Shown: positions 1-9,605, counted from the first letter of the stretch. The stretch: DNA of 64,000 nucleotides from Mycolicibacterium chitae (GCF_900637205.1 NZ_LR134355.1:4960001-5024000), one strand, 5' to 3'. Notes: generated by a model not told the origin, from the sequence alone. A program made the numbers and translations.

Positions 1-23
1 AAATCACCGACAGGAGAAGCAAC

Positions 24-1013
24 ATGACCGAGCAGGCGGCGCAGGATGCGCCACCCAAGGCCAGCCCTTCCGCCGAAGACATCGTGCTGTACGAGAAGGA
101 CCCGAAGACCAAGATCGCGACGATCACGCTCGACCGCGCCGATGAACTCAACGCGATGACCATCGACGCCCAGCACCGCTACGCCGACCTGATCCACTAC
201 GCCGGTGTCGACGACGACGTGAAAGTGCTGGTCATCCGGGCCAACGGGCCCAACCTGGGCAGCGGGGCCGACCTCGCGGAACTGATGGACACCATGGCCG
301 GCCGCGGCGAGGGCACCATGAACCACGCCGTGCGCGTGCCCGAGGACGCCGATGTGGTGTACCCGCCGGAGGGCACCTACCGCCGCCGCGCGACCACGGT
401 CCAGTACTACACCGACCCGAGCGCCGGCATGCGCAGCCTCCAGGACTTCAAGAAGATCAGCATCCTGGAGGTGCGCGGTTACTGCTACGGCTGGCACTTC
501 TATCAGGCCGCCGACGCCGACATCGTGATCGCCTCCGACGACTCCCTGTTCGGCCACGCCGCATGGCGCTACGCGGGATTCGCGGCCCGGCAGTGGCAGT
601 GGTGCAACACCATGGGTGCGCGCAAGTTCATGGAGATGGTGTTCACGGGACGGCCCTTCACCGCCAAGGAAATGTACGACTGCAACTTCATCAACGCCGT
701 CGTGCCCTTCGACGAACTCGAAGCGATGACGGAGAAGTACGCGCTGGCCTGTTCGCGGAGCCGGCCCACCGACACCGTGTTCGCCCAGAAGACCTTCTTC
801 GAGATCTACAAGCAGCACCAGGGCGAATACATGGGCAGCGTCGTTGCCGGATTGCTCGAATCCACGCTCGATGCGCTGCGGCCTGACCCCCAGACGAACT
901 CGATGGAACTCGACGAAGCGACCCTGGGCCGCCTCACCGACACCGTCCGTGACAACGACGGGCAATTTCCCCCGGACTGGCGATTGAGCCGGCGGGGCCG
1001 GGCTGCAACGTAG
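24..1013 (+). CDS. Enoyl-CoA hydratase/isomerase (crotonase) family protein
   Basis: A 329-residue crotonase-fold protein, probably acting on an acyl-CoA thioester in the cytoplasm by hydration, isomerisation or C-C cleavage. The family signatures are the N-terminal ITLDRADELNAM segment, the first oxyanion-hole region GSGADL near residue 78, and the second glycine-rich region (EVRGYCYGWHFY) near residue 150. It is longer than the usual 250-270 residues because about 50 extra residues (GRGEGTMNH to YYTDPSAGMRS) lie between the two oxyanion-hole segments. The ATG follows an AGGAG ribosome site. It is the first gene in the window of a plus-strand operon; the next gene starts 14 bp downstream. 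The exact substrate is unknown, and the true operon start may lie outside the window. Confidence 0.85.
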   Translation: MTEQAAQDAPPKASPSAEDIVLYEKDPKTKIATITLDRADELNAMTIDAQHRYADLIHYAGVDDDVKVLVIRANGPNLGSGADLAELMDTMAGRGEGTMNHAVRVPEDADVVYPPEGTYRRRATTVQYYTDPSAGMRSLQDFKKISILEVRGYCYGWHFYQAADADIVIASDDSLFGHAAWRYAGFAARQWQWCNTMGARKFMEMVFTGRPFTAKEMYDCNFINAVVPFDELEAMTEKYALACSRSRPTDTVFAQKTFFEIYKQHQGEYMGSVVAGLLESTLDALRPDPQTNSMELDEATLGRLTDTVRDNDGQFPPDWRLSRRGRAAT

Positions 1014-1027
1014 GGCGGAGGGCGACC

Positions 1028-2338
1028 ATGCTGGAGATCACCAACGCCAAGCTGTTCGACGGACGAAAGCTGCTGCCCGGCAGGCACAGTGTCACGGTCG
1101 AGGGGAATACGATCACGGCAGTTGACGGACCTGCCCCGGCGGCATCCGGATCGCCGTCGACGACCGTCATCGACGCCCAAGGCATGACGTTGCTGCCGGG
1201 GTTGATCACCAGCCATCTGCATTCGGACTTCTTCAAGTTCAACATCGCCGACGGCGATCGGCTGGGCAAGGAGCGTCCGCCGGGTGTCCTGATGGCGATC
1301 GGCGTTCGGACCTGCCGCGTGCTGCTGGAGAGCGGGTTCACCGGGTTCGCCGGGGCGTCGTGCTCCAACGACATCGACGCCCAGCTCAAGATGGCCATCG
1401 CCGAGGACATCATTCCCGGTCCACGGATCCGCGCCTGCGGGCACCACCTGGGCACCACCGGCGATATGAACAACGGCGGACGGTGGTGGAAGGCCTACCA
1501 GACGCCCGGTACGGACGTCTGCGCCGATGGCCCGGATGCGTTGTGCACCTTGGTCCGCCAAGAAATCAACCGGGGCGCCGAAACCATCAAGATCTTCGCC
1601 AGTGCGGGGCACGGACAACCACACCGGACCACCCGCAACATGTCTCGCGCGGAGATCGCATCGATCATCGAGACCGCGCACGAGCGCGGCGCCAAAGTCC
1701 GTGCGCATGTCGCCGACAAGGCGATGATCATGGAGTGCATCGAACTCGGCCTCGATGTCGTCGACCACGGTGATGAGATCGATGACGAAGTCATCGCGGC
1801 CATGGTCGAATCGGGAACCTTCTGGGTGCCGAGTCTGATCTTTCTCCGGAGCGTCCTCGAACTCGGCTACGGAGAGGCCATGGGCGTGCGGCGCGAGCAG
1901 TACGACCACGTGCGCGCCATGCTGCCGGCCGCGCAGGCAGCCGGGGTTCGCATCCTGATCGGCGATGACTACAGCGGGGTGTTCCGCGATCTCGTGGCCG
2001 ACGATCCGCTCGACCACCAGGTCGGAAACTACGGACGCGAGTTCGCCTACTACGCCCAGATCGACGGGTTGACCACCGAAGACGTGCTCGGTTGGGGAAC
2101 CCGCAACGCCGGCCAGTTGTTGGTGGATCCGCCGGCAACGGTCGGCGTGATCGAACCCGGCGCGTTGGCGGATCTGATCATCGTCGACGGCGACCCCGTC
2201 GAGGATCCGTCGCTGTTGGCACGGCCGCGCGAGGCTTTGCGGACCGTGATTCGCGACGGTGTCCCGGTGATCGACCGGCGGGGCCAGAGCACCTCCGACC
2301 AACCGCACGTGGAACTGGACAGCCTGTCGGCCCGGTAG
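1028..2338 (+). CDS. Metal-dependent amidohydrolase (imidazolonepropionase-like)
   Basis: A 436-residue amidohydrolase-superfamily enzyme. The small beta-sandwich ends (N-terminal AKLFDGRKLLPG, C-terminal GALADLIIVDGDPVEDP) flank a TIM barrel. Expected metal ligands are visible: HLH near residue 63 (SHLHSDF), a lysine in TIKIFASAGHG near 187, histidines in VRAHVAD near 226 and VVDHGDE near 246, and an aspartate in IGDDYS near 312. It should hydrolyse a C-N or ester bond or a lactone-like ring, but the substrate cannot be read. It sits 14 bp after the crotonase gene and 29 bp before an SDR gene, so it is almost certainly co-transcribed with them. A GGAGGGCGACC ribosome site precedes the ATG. 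Confidence 0.85.
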   Translation: MLEITNAKLFDGRKLLPGRHSVTVEGNTITAVDGPAPAASGSPSTTVIDAQGMTLLPGLITSHLHSDFFKFNIADGDRLGKERPPGVLMAIGVRTCRVLLESGFTGFAGASCSNDIDAQLKMAIAEDIIPGPRIRACGHHLGTTGDMNNGGRWWKAYQTPGTDVCADGPDALCTLVRQEINRGAETIKIFASAGHGQPHRTTRNMSRAEIASIIETAHERGAKVRAHVADKAMIMECIELGLDVVDHGDEIDDEVIAAMVESGTFWVPSLIFLRSVLELGYGEAMGVRREQYDHVRAMLPAAQAAGVRILIGDDYSGVFRDLVADDPLDHQVGNYGREFAYYAQIDGLTTEDVLGWGTRNAGQLLVDPPATVGVIEPGALADLIIVDGDPVEDPSLLARPREALRTVIRDGVPVIDRRGQSTSDQPHVELDSLSAR

Positions 2339-2367
2339 CCGGCACGACATTGCAGAGACGAGGAACA

Positions 2368-3120
2368 GTGTCCACAGCAGCACCGCAGAAGGTTGCGTTC
2401 ATCACCGGCGCCGCGTCGGGAATCGGTCGCGCCGCCGCCGAGTCCTTCGTCCGGCGCGGCTACGCCGTGGCGCTCGCCGACGTCGACGAGGAGGCCGGCG
2501 CCAAGACCGAGGCCGAACTCAGCGCCTGGGGCACCTGCACTTTCGTGCCCTGTGATGTCACCGACGACGCCGGGGTCGCGCAGGCCGTGGCGCATACGGT
2601 CGCCGTGTACGGTCGTCTCGACGCGGCGTTCAACTCGGCTGGGGTGGATGGTGAACACGGGAAACTGACCGCCGAGGCCACCATGGCGAACTGGAACCGG
2701 GTCATCGCCGTCGACCTCACCGGCACCTGGTCGTGTCTGCGCTACCAGATCCCCGCGATCATCGATTCCGGCGGCGGAGCCATCGTCAACTGCGCCTCGG
2801 TCGCCGGCCTGCGGGCGGCCCCCACCGTCTCGGCCTATACCGCCGCCAAACACGGGGTGGTCGGACTGACCCGGGTCGCCGCCCGGGAGTACGCGAGCGA
2901 GGGCCTGCGCGTGAACGCGATCTGCCCCGGCACGGTCGATACGCCGATGTTCCGCGAATCGATGACCCCCGATGTGGTCGAAACCCTGCTCGCCGCAGCA
3001 CCTATCGGACGGCTGGCCGAGGCCACCGAGATCGCCGACATCGCCCTTTGGCTGTGCGCCGATGCCCCGGGGTTCCTCACCGGTCAGGCAATCGCCGTCG
3101 ACGGCGGCATGGGGGCCTGA
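2368..3120 (+). CDS. Short-chain dehydrogenase/reductase (SDR)
   Basis: A 250-residue classical SDR, NAD(P)-dependent and cytoplasmic. It has the cofactor motif TGAASGIGRA near the N-terminus, NSAG in the middle, the catalytic serine in NCASVAGL, the YTAAK active-site tyrosine/lysine pair, and the usual C-terminal GQAIAVDGGM. The open frame extends further upstream, but that part overlaps the amidohydrolase gene. The GTG at 2368, preceded by GAGACGAGGAACA, gives a protein that begins directly before the Rossmann fold, so it was chosen. It lies 29 bp after the amidohydrolase and 68 bp before a P450, consistent with oxidation of an alcohol generated in the same pathway. Confidence 0.9.
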   Translation: MSTAAPQKVAFITGAASGIGRAAAESFVRRGYAVALADVDEEAGAKTEAELSAWGTCTFVPCDVTDDAGVAQAVAHTVAVYGRLDAAFNSAGVDGEHGKLTAEATMANWNRVIAVDLTGTWSCLRYQIPAIIDSGGGAIVNCASVAGLRAAPTVSAYTAAKHGVVGLTRVAAREYASEGLRVNAICPGTVDTPMFRESMTPDVVETLLAAAPIGRLAEATEIADIALWLCADAPGFLTGQAIAVDGGMGA

Positions 3121-3188
3121 ACGATGAGCCAGCGCACAACGGAGACCGAACGCCCGGATCCGCCGGGCCCATCGAAGGGAACAGCCCA

Positions 3189-4397
3189 GTGTCCACCGAC
3201 CAGTTGACGCCCACCGGCCACGTCTACTACGACCCCTACGATCTCGACATCAACCGCGACCCCTATCCGACCTTCCGTCGGCTCCGCGATGAGGCGCCGC
3301 TGTATTACAACGAGCGCCACGACTTCTACGCCGTCAGCCGATACGACGACGTGGCAAAGGGATTGGCCGACCGCAACACGTTCAAGTCCGGTCGCGGCAA
3401 CATCCTGGAGCTGATCAAGTCGGGCATCGAGATGCCGCCCGGCCTCGTCATCTACGAGGACGCGCCGACGCATGCCATCCACCGCAAACTGGTGTCGAAG
3501 ATGTTCACCCCCAAGACCGTCGCCTCGCTCGAGCCCAAGATCCGGGCGTTCACCGCGGCGTGCCTCGACCCGCTGGTGGGGTCCGCCCGGTTCGACATCA
3601 TCAGCGAGTTCGCCGCCCAGATGCCCATGCGGGTGATCGGCATGCTGCTCGGCATCCCGGAAGAGGATCAGGAACACATTCGGGACCGCAGCGACGCGAA
3701 CCTGCGGGTGAAGCCCGGAAAAGCGATGAAGTTCAAGGAGAACAGCCTGGTCCGCGGCGGGGTGTTCGCCGAATACCTCGACTGGCGGGTGGACAACCCG
3801 TCCGACGACATCATGAGCGAGTTGCTGCACCTTGAGTTCGTCGACGAGACCGGCACGCAGCGGCGCCTGACCCGCGACGAGATTCTGGCCTACGTCCAGG
3901 TGGTGGCCGGCGCCGGCAACGAAACCACCACCCGACTGATCGGCTGGACGGCGAAGGTGCTCGCCGAGCATCCCGATCAGCGTCGCGAGCTCGTCGCGGA
4001 CCCGTCCTTGATCCCCAACGCGGTCGAGGAGCTTCTGCGCTACGAACCGCCGGCCCCGCACATCGGCCGATACGTCGCCGCCGACGCCGAATTCCATGGC
4101 CAGACCGTTCCTGCGGGCAGCGCCATCCTTTTCGTCGCCGGCGGGGCCAACCGCGACGAGCGGGTGTACGACGACCCCGACCGGTTCGACATCCACCGCA
4201 GGATTCCGTCGCTGCTCACCTTCGGGCTGGGCGCTCACTTCTGTCTCGGCGCGGCGCTGACTCGACTCGAGGGCCGGATCGCGTTGGAGGAAATGTTGAT
4301 TCGCTTCCCGGCGTGGGAGGTCGATCTCGACGCCGCGGAGATGTCGCCGACATCCACCGTCCGCGGATGGGACACGCTACCGCTTGTCGTCACTTGA
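3189..4397 (+). CDS. Cytochrome P450
   Basis: A 402-residue soluble bacterial P450. The oxygen-binding I-helix motif AGAGNETTT is near residue 240, the ExxR motif is in EELLRYEPP near 279, and the haem loop FGLGAHFCLG carries the thiolate cysteine near 351. The frame is open upstream, but GTG at 3189 (GTG TCC ACC GAC) gives an N-terminus matching two other P450s in this window (starts at 41085 and 46790), which share the YYDP...DPYP...EAPLYYNE opening. These three look like paralogues of one subfamily; I do not assign a CYP number. It would hydroxylate an unknown hydrophobic substrate using ferredoxin partners that are not in the window. Confidence 0.92.
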   Translation: MSTDQLTPTGHVYYDPYDLDINRDPYPTFRRLRDEAPLYYNERHDFYAVSRYDDVAKGLADRNTFKSGRGNILELIKSGIEMPPGLVIYEDAPTHAIHRKLVSKMFTPKTVASLEPKIRAFTAACLDPLVGSARFDIISEFAAQMPMRVIGMLLGIPEEDQEHIRDRSDANLRVKPGKAMKFKENSLVRGGVFAEYLDWRVDNPSDDIMSELLHLEFVDETGTQRRLTRDEILAYVQVVAGAGNETTTRLIGWTAKVLAEHPDQRRELVADPSLIPNAVEELLRYEPPAPHIGRYVAADAEFHGQTVPAGSAILFVAGGANRDERVYDDPDRFDIHRRIPSLLTFGLGAHFCLGAALTRLEGRIALEEMLIRFPAWEVDLDAAEMSPTSTVRGWDTLPLVVT

Positions 4398-4400
4398 TTT

Positions 4401-4430
4401 GTCATAGCGTGATTCGTCATAGCGTGATAT
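4401..4430. repeat. Two-copy 15-bp tandem repeat
   Basis: Two adjacent 15-bp units, GTCATAGCGTGATTC and GTCATAGCGTGATAT, begin 3 bp after the P450 stop codon. They fill part of the 76-bp gap before the next gene. No stem-loop or promoter is obvious. It looks like a small local duplication. Confidence 0.6.
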
Positions 4431-4473
4431 CGCGCCGGTTCGATTCTGATTCATCACTGGAACAAGGAGAACA

Positions 4474-4830
4474 ATGAGTGCCGAGGAAGTAGTGCGCGCC
4501 GAGATCGCCGCGTGGGGCCGCAATGACGTCGACGAGGTCATGAGCCATTTCGCGGACGATGCCACGTTTTTCATCGGGCCCGAATATCCGGAACTGGCCG
4601 GCCGCGACGCGATCCAGCAGATCATGAAGGCGTTCTTCGCCCGCGGAAAGTGCGTGGACCTCGAGATCCGCCATCTGGCCGTCACCGGGAACGTGGTGCT
4701 GATGGAGCGGTTCGATCACTGGATCGTCGAGGGCAAGCAGAAGAGCTGGCCGGTCATGGGCGCCTACGAGGTGAGGGACGGCAAGATCACGGCCTGGCGC
4801 GAATACTTTTTCACCCCGCCGGAGGACTGA
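4474..4830 (+). CDS. SnoaL/limonene-epoxide-hydrolase-like NTF2-fold protein
   Basis: A 118-residue small cytoplasmic protein of the SnoaL / limonene-1,2-epoxide hydrolase type. The pattern is an N-terminal helix (EEVVRAEIAAWGRNDVDEVMSHFADDATFF), the conserved GRDAIQQIMKAFF segment, and a C-terminal GKITAWREYFF strand. Members catalyse epoxide hydrolysis, aldol-type cyclisation or isomerisation. Several arginine and aspartate residues are suitable for catalysis, but I cannot separate epoxide hydrolase from other activities. An AAGGAG site precedes the ATG. Following a P450 directly, an epoxide hydrolase role is plausible as inference. Confidence 0.75.
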   Translation: MSAEEVVRAEIAAWGRNDVDEVMSHFADDATFFIGPEYPELAGRDAIQQIMKAFFARGKCVDLEIRHLAVTGNVVLMERFDHWIVEGKQKSWPVMGAYEVRDGKITAWREYFFTPPED

Positions 4831-4856
4831 CGCCTCAGCTATGTACCATTCGGTCC

Positions 4857-5663
4857 ATGGCTGAGCTGCATCCGTTCGACCGGGCGATGACCTTCGAGCC
4901 GGCCGACGGGGCGCTGCGCGGCCGCACCCTGCCGGAGTGGGCCAACATGGTGGGCCCGTTCGGCGGGATCACCGCGGCCGCCGTGCTCCGCGCGATCGAG
5001 ACGCACCCCGACCGGCGCGGCGAACCGCTGGCCCTGACCGTCAACTACCTGGCCCCGATCGTCGACGGTGAGTTCCGGATCGCCGCCCGCGCGGTCCGCA
5101 CGAATCGGTCCAACCAGCACTGGCAGGTCGAACTGTCCCAGGACGGGGAGCCCAAGACCACCGCGACCGCGGTGTTTGCCGCCCAGCGCGACACCTGGTC
5201 GGACTCCGAACTCATGATGCCCGAGGCGTCGGCCCCCGAGAGCCTGCCCGCCCCGGACGCACCGGCCATGGTGGTCTGGATCGGCAACTACGACCTGCGG
5301 TTCGTCGAGGGCGCCATCCCCGGGCCCGACGACGGGCCCAACCCCTCGTCGACCACCACCCTGTGGGTGCGCGACCGGCGCGGCCGGGCCCTGGACCACG
5401 CCGCGCTGGCCGCGCAGTGCGACATCTTCTACCCGCGCACCTTCTTGCGACTCGGCGCGTTCGGGCCCGCCGGGACCATCAGCTTCACCGTGTACTTTCA
5501 CGCCGACAGCGCCGAATTGGCCGCGGTGGGCGACGATTACGTACTTGGCAGCACCCGGGCCAACCGGTTCACCGGCGGATACTTCGATCAATCCGCCGAG
5601 CTCTGGTCGCGTTCGGGGACACTGCTGGCCACCACCCACCAGCTGGTGTACTACAAGGCCTGA
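4857..5663 (+). CDS. Acyl-CoA thioesterase family protein (double hot-dog)
   Basis: A 268-residue protein with the layout of TesB-like/4HBT_3 thioesterases: two hot-dog halves, the first containing NMVGPFGGITAAAVLRAI and LTVNYLAPI, the second LWVRDRRGRALDHAALAAQCD and ending GTLLATTHQLVYYK. It would hydrolyse an acyl-CoA and so release the acid or recycle CoA at the end of the operon. The ATG at 4857 was chosen because it starts the conserved fold and lies 26 bp after the SnoaL-like gene. The gene ends 6 bp from the oppositely transcribed hrpA, with no room for a separate terminator. Confidence 0.8.
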   Translation: MAELHPFDRAMTFEPADGALRGRTLPEWANMVGPFGGITAAAVLRAIETHPDRRGEPLALTVNYLAPIVDGEFRIAARAVRTNRSNQHWQVELSQDGEPKTTATAVFAAQRDTWSDSELMMPEASAPESLPAPDAPAMVVWIGNYDLRFVEGAIPGPDDGPNPSSTTTLWVRDRRGRALDHAALAAQCDIFYPRTFLRLGAFGPAGTISFTVYFHADSAELAAVGDDYVLGSTRANRFTGGYFDQSAELWSRSGTLLATTHQLVYYKA

Positions 5664-5669
5664 CCGGTC

Positions 5670-8600
5670 TCAGCGCAGGACCGCGTCGATGGCGCGGTAG
5701 ATCCGCTGCTCGCTGACCGGCTTCGGCGTGCCCAACTGCTGGGCCCACAGGCTGACCCGGAACTCCTCGATCTGCCTACCGATCTCGCGGACCTCCGGTG
5801 CCTGCGCGCGCACCGGCGAAAGCGCCTGCAGCAGGTCGTGATACGCGTCCTCGACCGTGTGCACGCGCAGCATCCGCTCGCGGTCGGCCGCCGGCGCCTG
5901 CGGCAACCGTTCCAGCCGTCGAGCGATCGCGGTCAGGTAGCGCGTCAGGTCGCCGAGGTGGCCGGCCCCGGCGGCGCTGACGAACCCCGCCGGCATCAGA
6001 TCCGCGAGCTGGGTGCGGATATCGGCGACGGCGTCGGCCTGCGCCGCATTGGGCTGGTCTGGCAGGGCGACCCGGACGTCGTGGTAGGCGGCCAGCACCC
6101 GCTGCACGCGGGCGAGCAGGTCACGCGTCCGCGAGCCCAGGCCGGCCGCCACCTGCTTGCGCAGCGCGGCGAAATCGTCACGGGTCCAGGCCGGTTCGGG
6201 CACCAGGGCGGCGATCGCGGCGTCCGCGCAGTCCTCGATCAGCGCGGTCAGGGAACCGTTCGGGTTGTTGCCCAGGATCAGCCGGGACCGGGGGTCGAGT
6301 TCGCGTTCGAGGGCCTTGATCGGCACGGGCACGACCAGGCGCAGCAGCGCGCGGGTGCCCTCGCGCATCGCGGCGCGCTGTTCTTCGGGGGTGGAGAACA
6401 CCCGCACGTCCACCGCGGGGCCGGCGGCGACCAGCGCCGGGTAGCCCCGCACCGGGTTGCCCCCACTGACGGATTCGACGGTCTTCGGCAACGTCTCGAG
6501 GTCCGCGGGCCAGTCCCGCAGACCGGTCCGCTCCACTCCGTCGGCCACCGCCCGGGCCACCGCGGCGCGCGTCGTTCCCGCCAGGTTCTCGCGCAGCGCG
6601 TCGATGTCCTTGCCGCGGGCCACCTCGGCGCCCTCGGCGTTCTCCACGGCGAAGGTCATCCGCAGGTGGGCCGGGATCTTCTCCAGGTCGAAGGCGGAGA
6701 TCGGCACCACCACCCCGGTGCGCCGGCGCAGCGCCCGCTGCAACGCGTCCAGCAGCGGTTCGCCTTCCGGGGCCAGCTCGGGCAGCACCGCCCGCGCGGT
6801 GTCGGGGGCGGGAACAAAGTTGCGCCGCAGGTCTTTCGGTAGCGACTTGATCAGCGCGGTGACCAACTCCTCGCGCAGCGCCGGGACCTGCCAGGCGAAG
6901 GTGTCGCCACCGAGGCGGGCCAGCACCTCCAGCGGGACGTGCACGGTCACCCCGTCGTCCTCGGCGCCCGGTTCGAACCGGTAGGTCAGTGGCAGCGCGA
7001 CGTCGTCGGCCTTCCAGACGTCCGGGTGCTCGTCGGCGTCGTCGCTGCGCAGCAGTTCCTCGCGGGTGAAGGTGAGCAGCTGCGGGGTGCGGTGCCGCTG
7101 CTTTTTCCACCACGCGTCGAAGTGGCGGACCGAGACGATGTCGGCCGGGACCCGGGCGTCATACAGCGCGTAGATCTCCTCGTCGGTGACCATCAGGTCG
7201 CGGCGCCGCGCGCGTTCCTCCATCTCGGCCAACTCGTGGCGCAACGCGGCGTTGTCCCGGAAGAAGTGGTGGCGGGTCTGCCATTCGCCGTCGACCAGGG
7301 CGTGGCGGAGGAACATCTCGCGCGCCAACTCCGGGTCGGTCCGGGCGTAGTCCACCTGGCGTCGGACCACCAGCGGCAGCCCGTAGAGGGTCACGCGCTC
7401 GTAGGCCATCGCGGCGCCCCGCTTGGCGCTCCAGTGCGGTTCGCTGTAGCTGCGCTGCACCAGATTTCCGGCGATGGCCTCGACGGTGTCCGGGTCGATG
7501 CGCGCGGCGATGCGCCCGTAGAGCCGGCTGGTCTCCACCAGTTCGGCGACCACCAGCCAGCGTGGCGGCCGCTTGGTCAGCACCGATCCGGGTGCGAGCA
7601 TGAACCGCGAGTTGCGGGCGCCCTGATATTCGCGGGAGTCGCCCTCCCGCATGCCGATGTGCGACAGCAGACCCGCGATCAGCGCCGCGTGCACGCGGTT
7701 CGGGTCGGTGGCCGCACCGGCGTTCTCCCCGGCCCGGATCCCGAGGCCGGCCGCGATGCTGCGCAGCTGACCGACCAGGTCCTGCCACTCCCGGATCCGC
7801 AGGTAGTGCAGGAACTCCTCGCGGCACATCCGTCGAAACGCGTTCCCGGATCGGGCCTTTCGCTGCTCACCGAGGTAGTTCCACAGGTTCAGGTACGTCA
7901 CGAAGTCGGAGTTCTCGTCGGCGAAGCGCGCGTGTTTCTGCCGGGCCGCCTCCTCGCGATCCGCGGGGCGTTCGCGCGGATCGGGGATCGACAGCGCGGC
8001 GGCCAGCACCAGCACCTCTTCGACACAACCCTGTTCGTCGGCGGCCAGGATCATCCGGCCCAGGCGCGGGTCGACGGGCAGCTGCGCCAGGCGTCGGCCC
8101 AGATCGGTGATGGCGCCGCGGGCGTCGAACGCGCCGAGTTCCTGCAGCAGTTGCACGCCGTCGCGGATGCTGCGCTGATCCGGCGGGTCCAGGAACGGGA
8201 AGCTCTCGATGTCGCCGAGCCCGAGCGCGGCCATCTGCAGGATCACCGCGGACAGGTTGGTGCGCAGGATCTCCGGATCGGTGTAGCGGGGTCGGGCCGC
8301 GAAATCCGGCTCGGAGTACAACCGGATGCACACGCCGGGCGCGGTGCGCCCCGAGCGCCCGGCCCGCTGATCGGCCGACGCCTGCGAGATGGGTTCGATG
8401 GGCAGCCGCTGCACCTTGGTGCGGCGGCTGTACCGCGAGATCCGGGCGCTCCCGGGGTCGACGACGTAGCGGATGCCCGGGACGGTCAGCGAGGTCTCGG
8501 CCACGTTGGTGGCCAACACGATTCGTCGGCTCAGGTTGCTGGCCGGCCGCGGCGCGAAGACCCGCTGCTGTTCGGCGGTGGGCAGCCGGGCGTACAGCGG

Positions 8601-9605
8601 CAGCACCTCGAGGTCGCGGGTGCCGGTGTCGGCGGCCCGCAGCGCCTCCGCGGTGTCGCGGATCTCGCGTTCCCCGGACAGGAACACCAGCACGTCGCCG
8701 GGTGGTTCGGCGGCCAACTCGCGCACCGCATCCAGGATCGCCTCGGTCTGATCGCGCACCTCGGTGCGCACGATGTCGTGGTCGGGGTCGTCGGGATCGA
8801 CCGCATCCTCGGCGTCCCCGCCGACGGCGACCTCGAGGGGCCGGTAGCGGATCTCGACGGGATAGGTCCGGCCCGACACCTCGACGATCGGCGCCCCACT
8901 GAAGTGTGCGGCGAAGCGCTCCGGCTCGATGGTCGCCGAGGTGACGATGACCTTGAGATCCGGGCGCCGCGGCAGCAGCTCGCGCAGATAGCCGAGCAGG
9001 AAGTCGATGTTGAGGCTGCGCTCGTGCGCCTCGTCGAGGATCAGCGTGTCGTAGCGCAGCAGCCGGCGGTCCCGCTGGATCTCGGCCAGCAGGATGCCGT
9101 CGGTCATCAGCTTGATCAGGGTGCGGTCGCCGGCCTGGTCGGTGAACCGGACCGTGTACCCGACGGTCTCGCCCAGCGGGGTGCCCAACTCGTCGGCGAT
9201 GCGCTGGGCCACGGTGCGCGCGGCCAGCCGGCGGGGCTGGGTGTGGCCGATGGTGCCGCGGATCCCGCGGCCCAGTTCCAGGCACAGCTTGGGCAGCTGG
9301 GTCGTCTTACCGGAGCCGGTCGCGCCGGCCACCACGACCACCTGGTGGGCGGCGATGGCCGCGGCCAGCTCGTCGCGGCTGGCGCTCACCGGCAGGTCGG
9401 GGTAGCTGATCTCCGGGACGGCGTCGCGGCGCGCGGTCACCAGCGCCGCGCCGGTGGCGATCTGGTTCTCGATCTTGTGCAGTGCGTCCGGCGTGGGGTT
9501 GCGCAGTCCCTTCAGGCGCCGGCCGAGGCGCGCGGCGTCGCGGATCGTCAGGTCGTCCAGGCGGGCGCGCAACTCGCGCACCGCCTCGCGCGAAGGGTCG
9601 GACAC
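5670..9605 (-). CDS. hrpA: ATP-dependent RNA helicase HrpA (DEAH box)
   Basis: A 1311-residue DEAH-box helicase with the full HrpA layout. Near the N-terminus are Walker A GATGSGKTT, the DEAH box in LILDEAHERSLN, the SAT motif (VTSATIEPERFA), then ATNVAETSLTVPGI and QRAGRSGR. After these come the ratchet/OB-type region and a long C-terminal extension typical of bacterial HrpA (DUF3418). The length fits HrpA of other bacteria (about 1300). It acts on RNA in the cytoplasm, and in other bacteria it is linked to mRNA processing and rescue of stalled ribosomes. Its start codon directly abuts the stop codon of the upstream reductase gene (9606), so the two are probably one transcript. It appears to be housekeeping. 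Confidence 0.95.
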   Translation of the reverse strand: MSDPSREAVRELRARLDDLTIRDAARLGRRLKGLRNPTPDALHKIENQIATGAALVTARRDAVPEISYPDLPVSASRDELAAAIAAHQVVVVAGATGSGKTTQLPKLCLELGRGIRGTIGHTQPRRLAARTVAQRIADELGTPLGETVGYTVRFTDQAGDRTLIKLMTDGILLAEIQRDRRLLRYDTLILDEAHERSLNIDFLLGYLRELLPRRPDLKVIVTSATIEPERFAAHFSGAPIVEVSGRTYPVEIRYRPLEVAVGGDAEDAVDPDDPDHDIVRTEVRDQTEAILDAVRELAAEPPGDVLVFLSGEREIRDTAEALRAADTGTRDLEVLPLYARLPTAEQQRVFAPRPASNLSRRIVLATNVAETSLTVPGIRYVVDPGSARISRYSRRTKVQRLPIEPISQASADQRAGRSGRTAPGVCIRLYSEPDFAARPRYTDPEILRTNLSAVILQMAALGLGDIESFPFLDPPDQRSIRDGVQLLQELGAFDARGAITDLGRRLAQLPVDPRLGRMILAADEQGCVEEVLVLAAALSIPDPRERPADREEAARQKHARFADENSDFVTYLNLWNYLGEQRKARSGNAFRRMCREEFLHYLRIREWQDLVGQLRSIAAGLGIRAGENAGAATDPNRVHAALIAGLLSHIGMREGDSREYQGARNSRFMLAPGSVLTKRPPRWLVVAELVETSRLYGRIAARIDPDTVEAIAGNLVQRSYSEPHWSAKRGAAMAYERVTLYGLPLVVRRQVDYARTDPELAREMFLRHALVDGEWQTRHHFFRDNAALRHELAEMEERARRRDLMVTDEEIYALYDARVPADIVSVRHFDAWWKKQRHRTPQLLTFTREELLRSDDADEHPDVWKADDVALPLTYRFEPGAEDDGVTVHVPLEVLARLGGDTFAWQVPALREELVTALIKSLPKDLRRNFVPAPDTARAVLPELAPEGEPLLDALQRALRRRTGVVVPISAFDLEKIPAHLRMTFAVENAEGAEVARGKDIDALRENLAGTTRAAVARAVADGVERTGLRDWPADLETLPKTVESVSGGNPVRGYPALVAAGPAVDVRVFSTPEEQRAAMREGTRALLRLVVPVPIKALERELDPRSRLILGNNPNGSLTALIEDCADAAIAALVPEPAWTRDDFAALRKQVAAGLGSRTRDLLARVQRVLAAYHDVRVALPDQPNAAQADAVADIRTQLADLMPAGFVSAAGAGHLGDLTRYLTAIARRLERLPQAPAADRERMLRVHTVEDAYHDLLQALSPVRAQAPEVREIGRQIEEFRVSLWAQQLGTPKPVSEQRIYRAIDAVLR

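Noticed and set aside
806..2383. 525-codon open frame opposite the amidohydrolase
   Set aside because: The plus-strand amidohydrolase has its metal ligands and fits the operon; the antisense product resembles no family.
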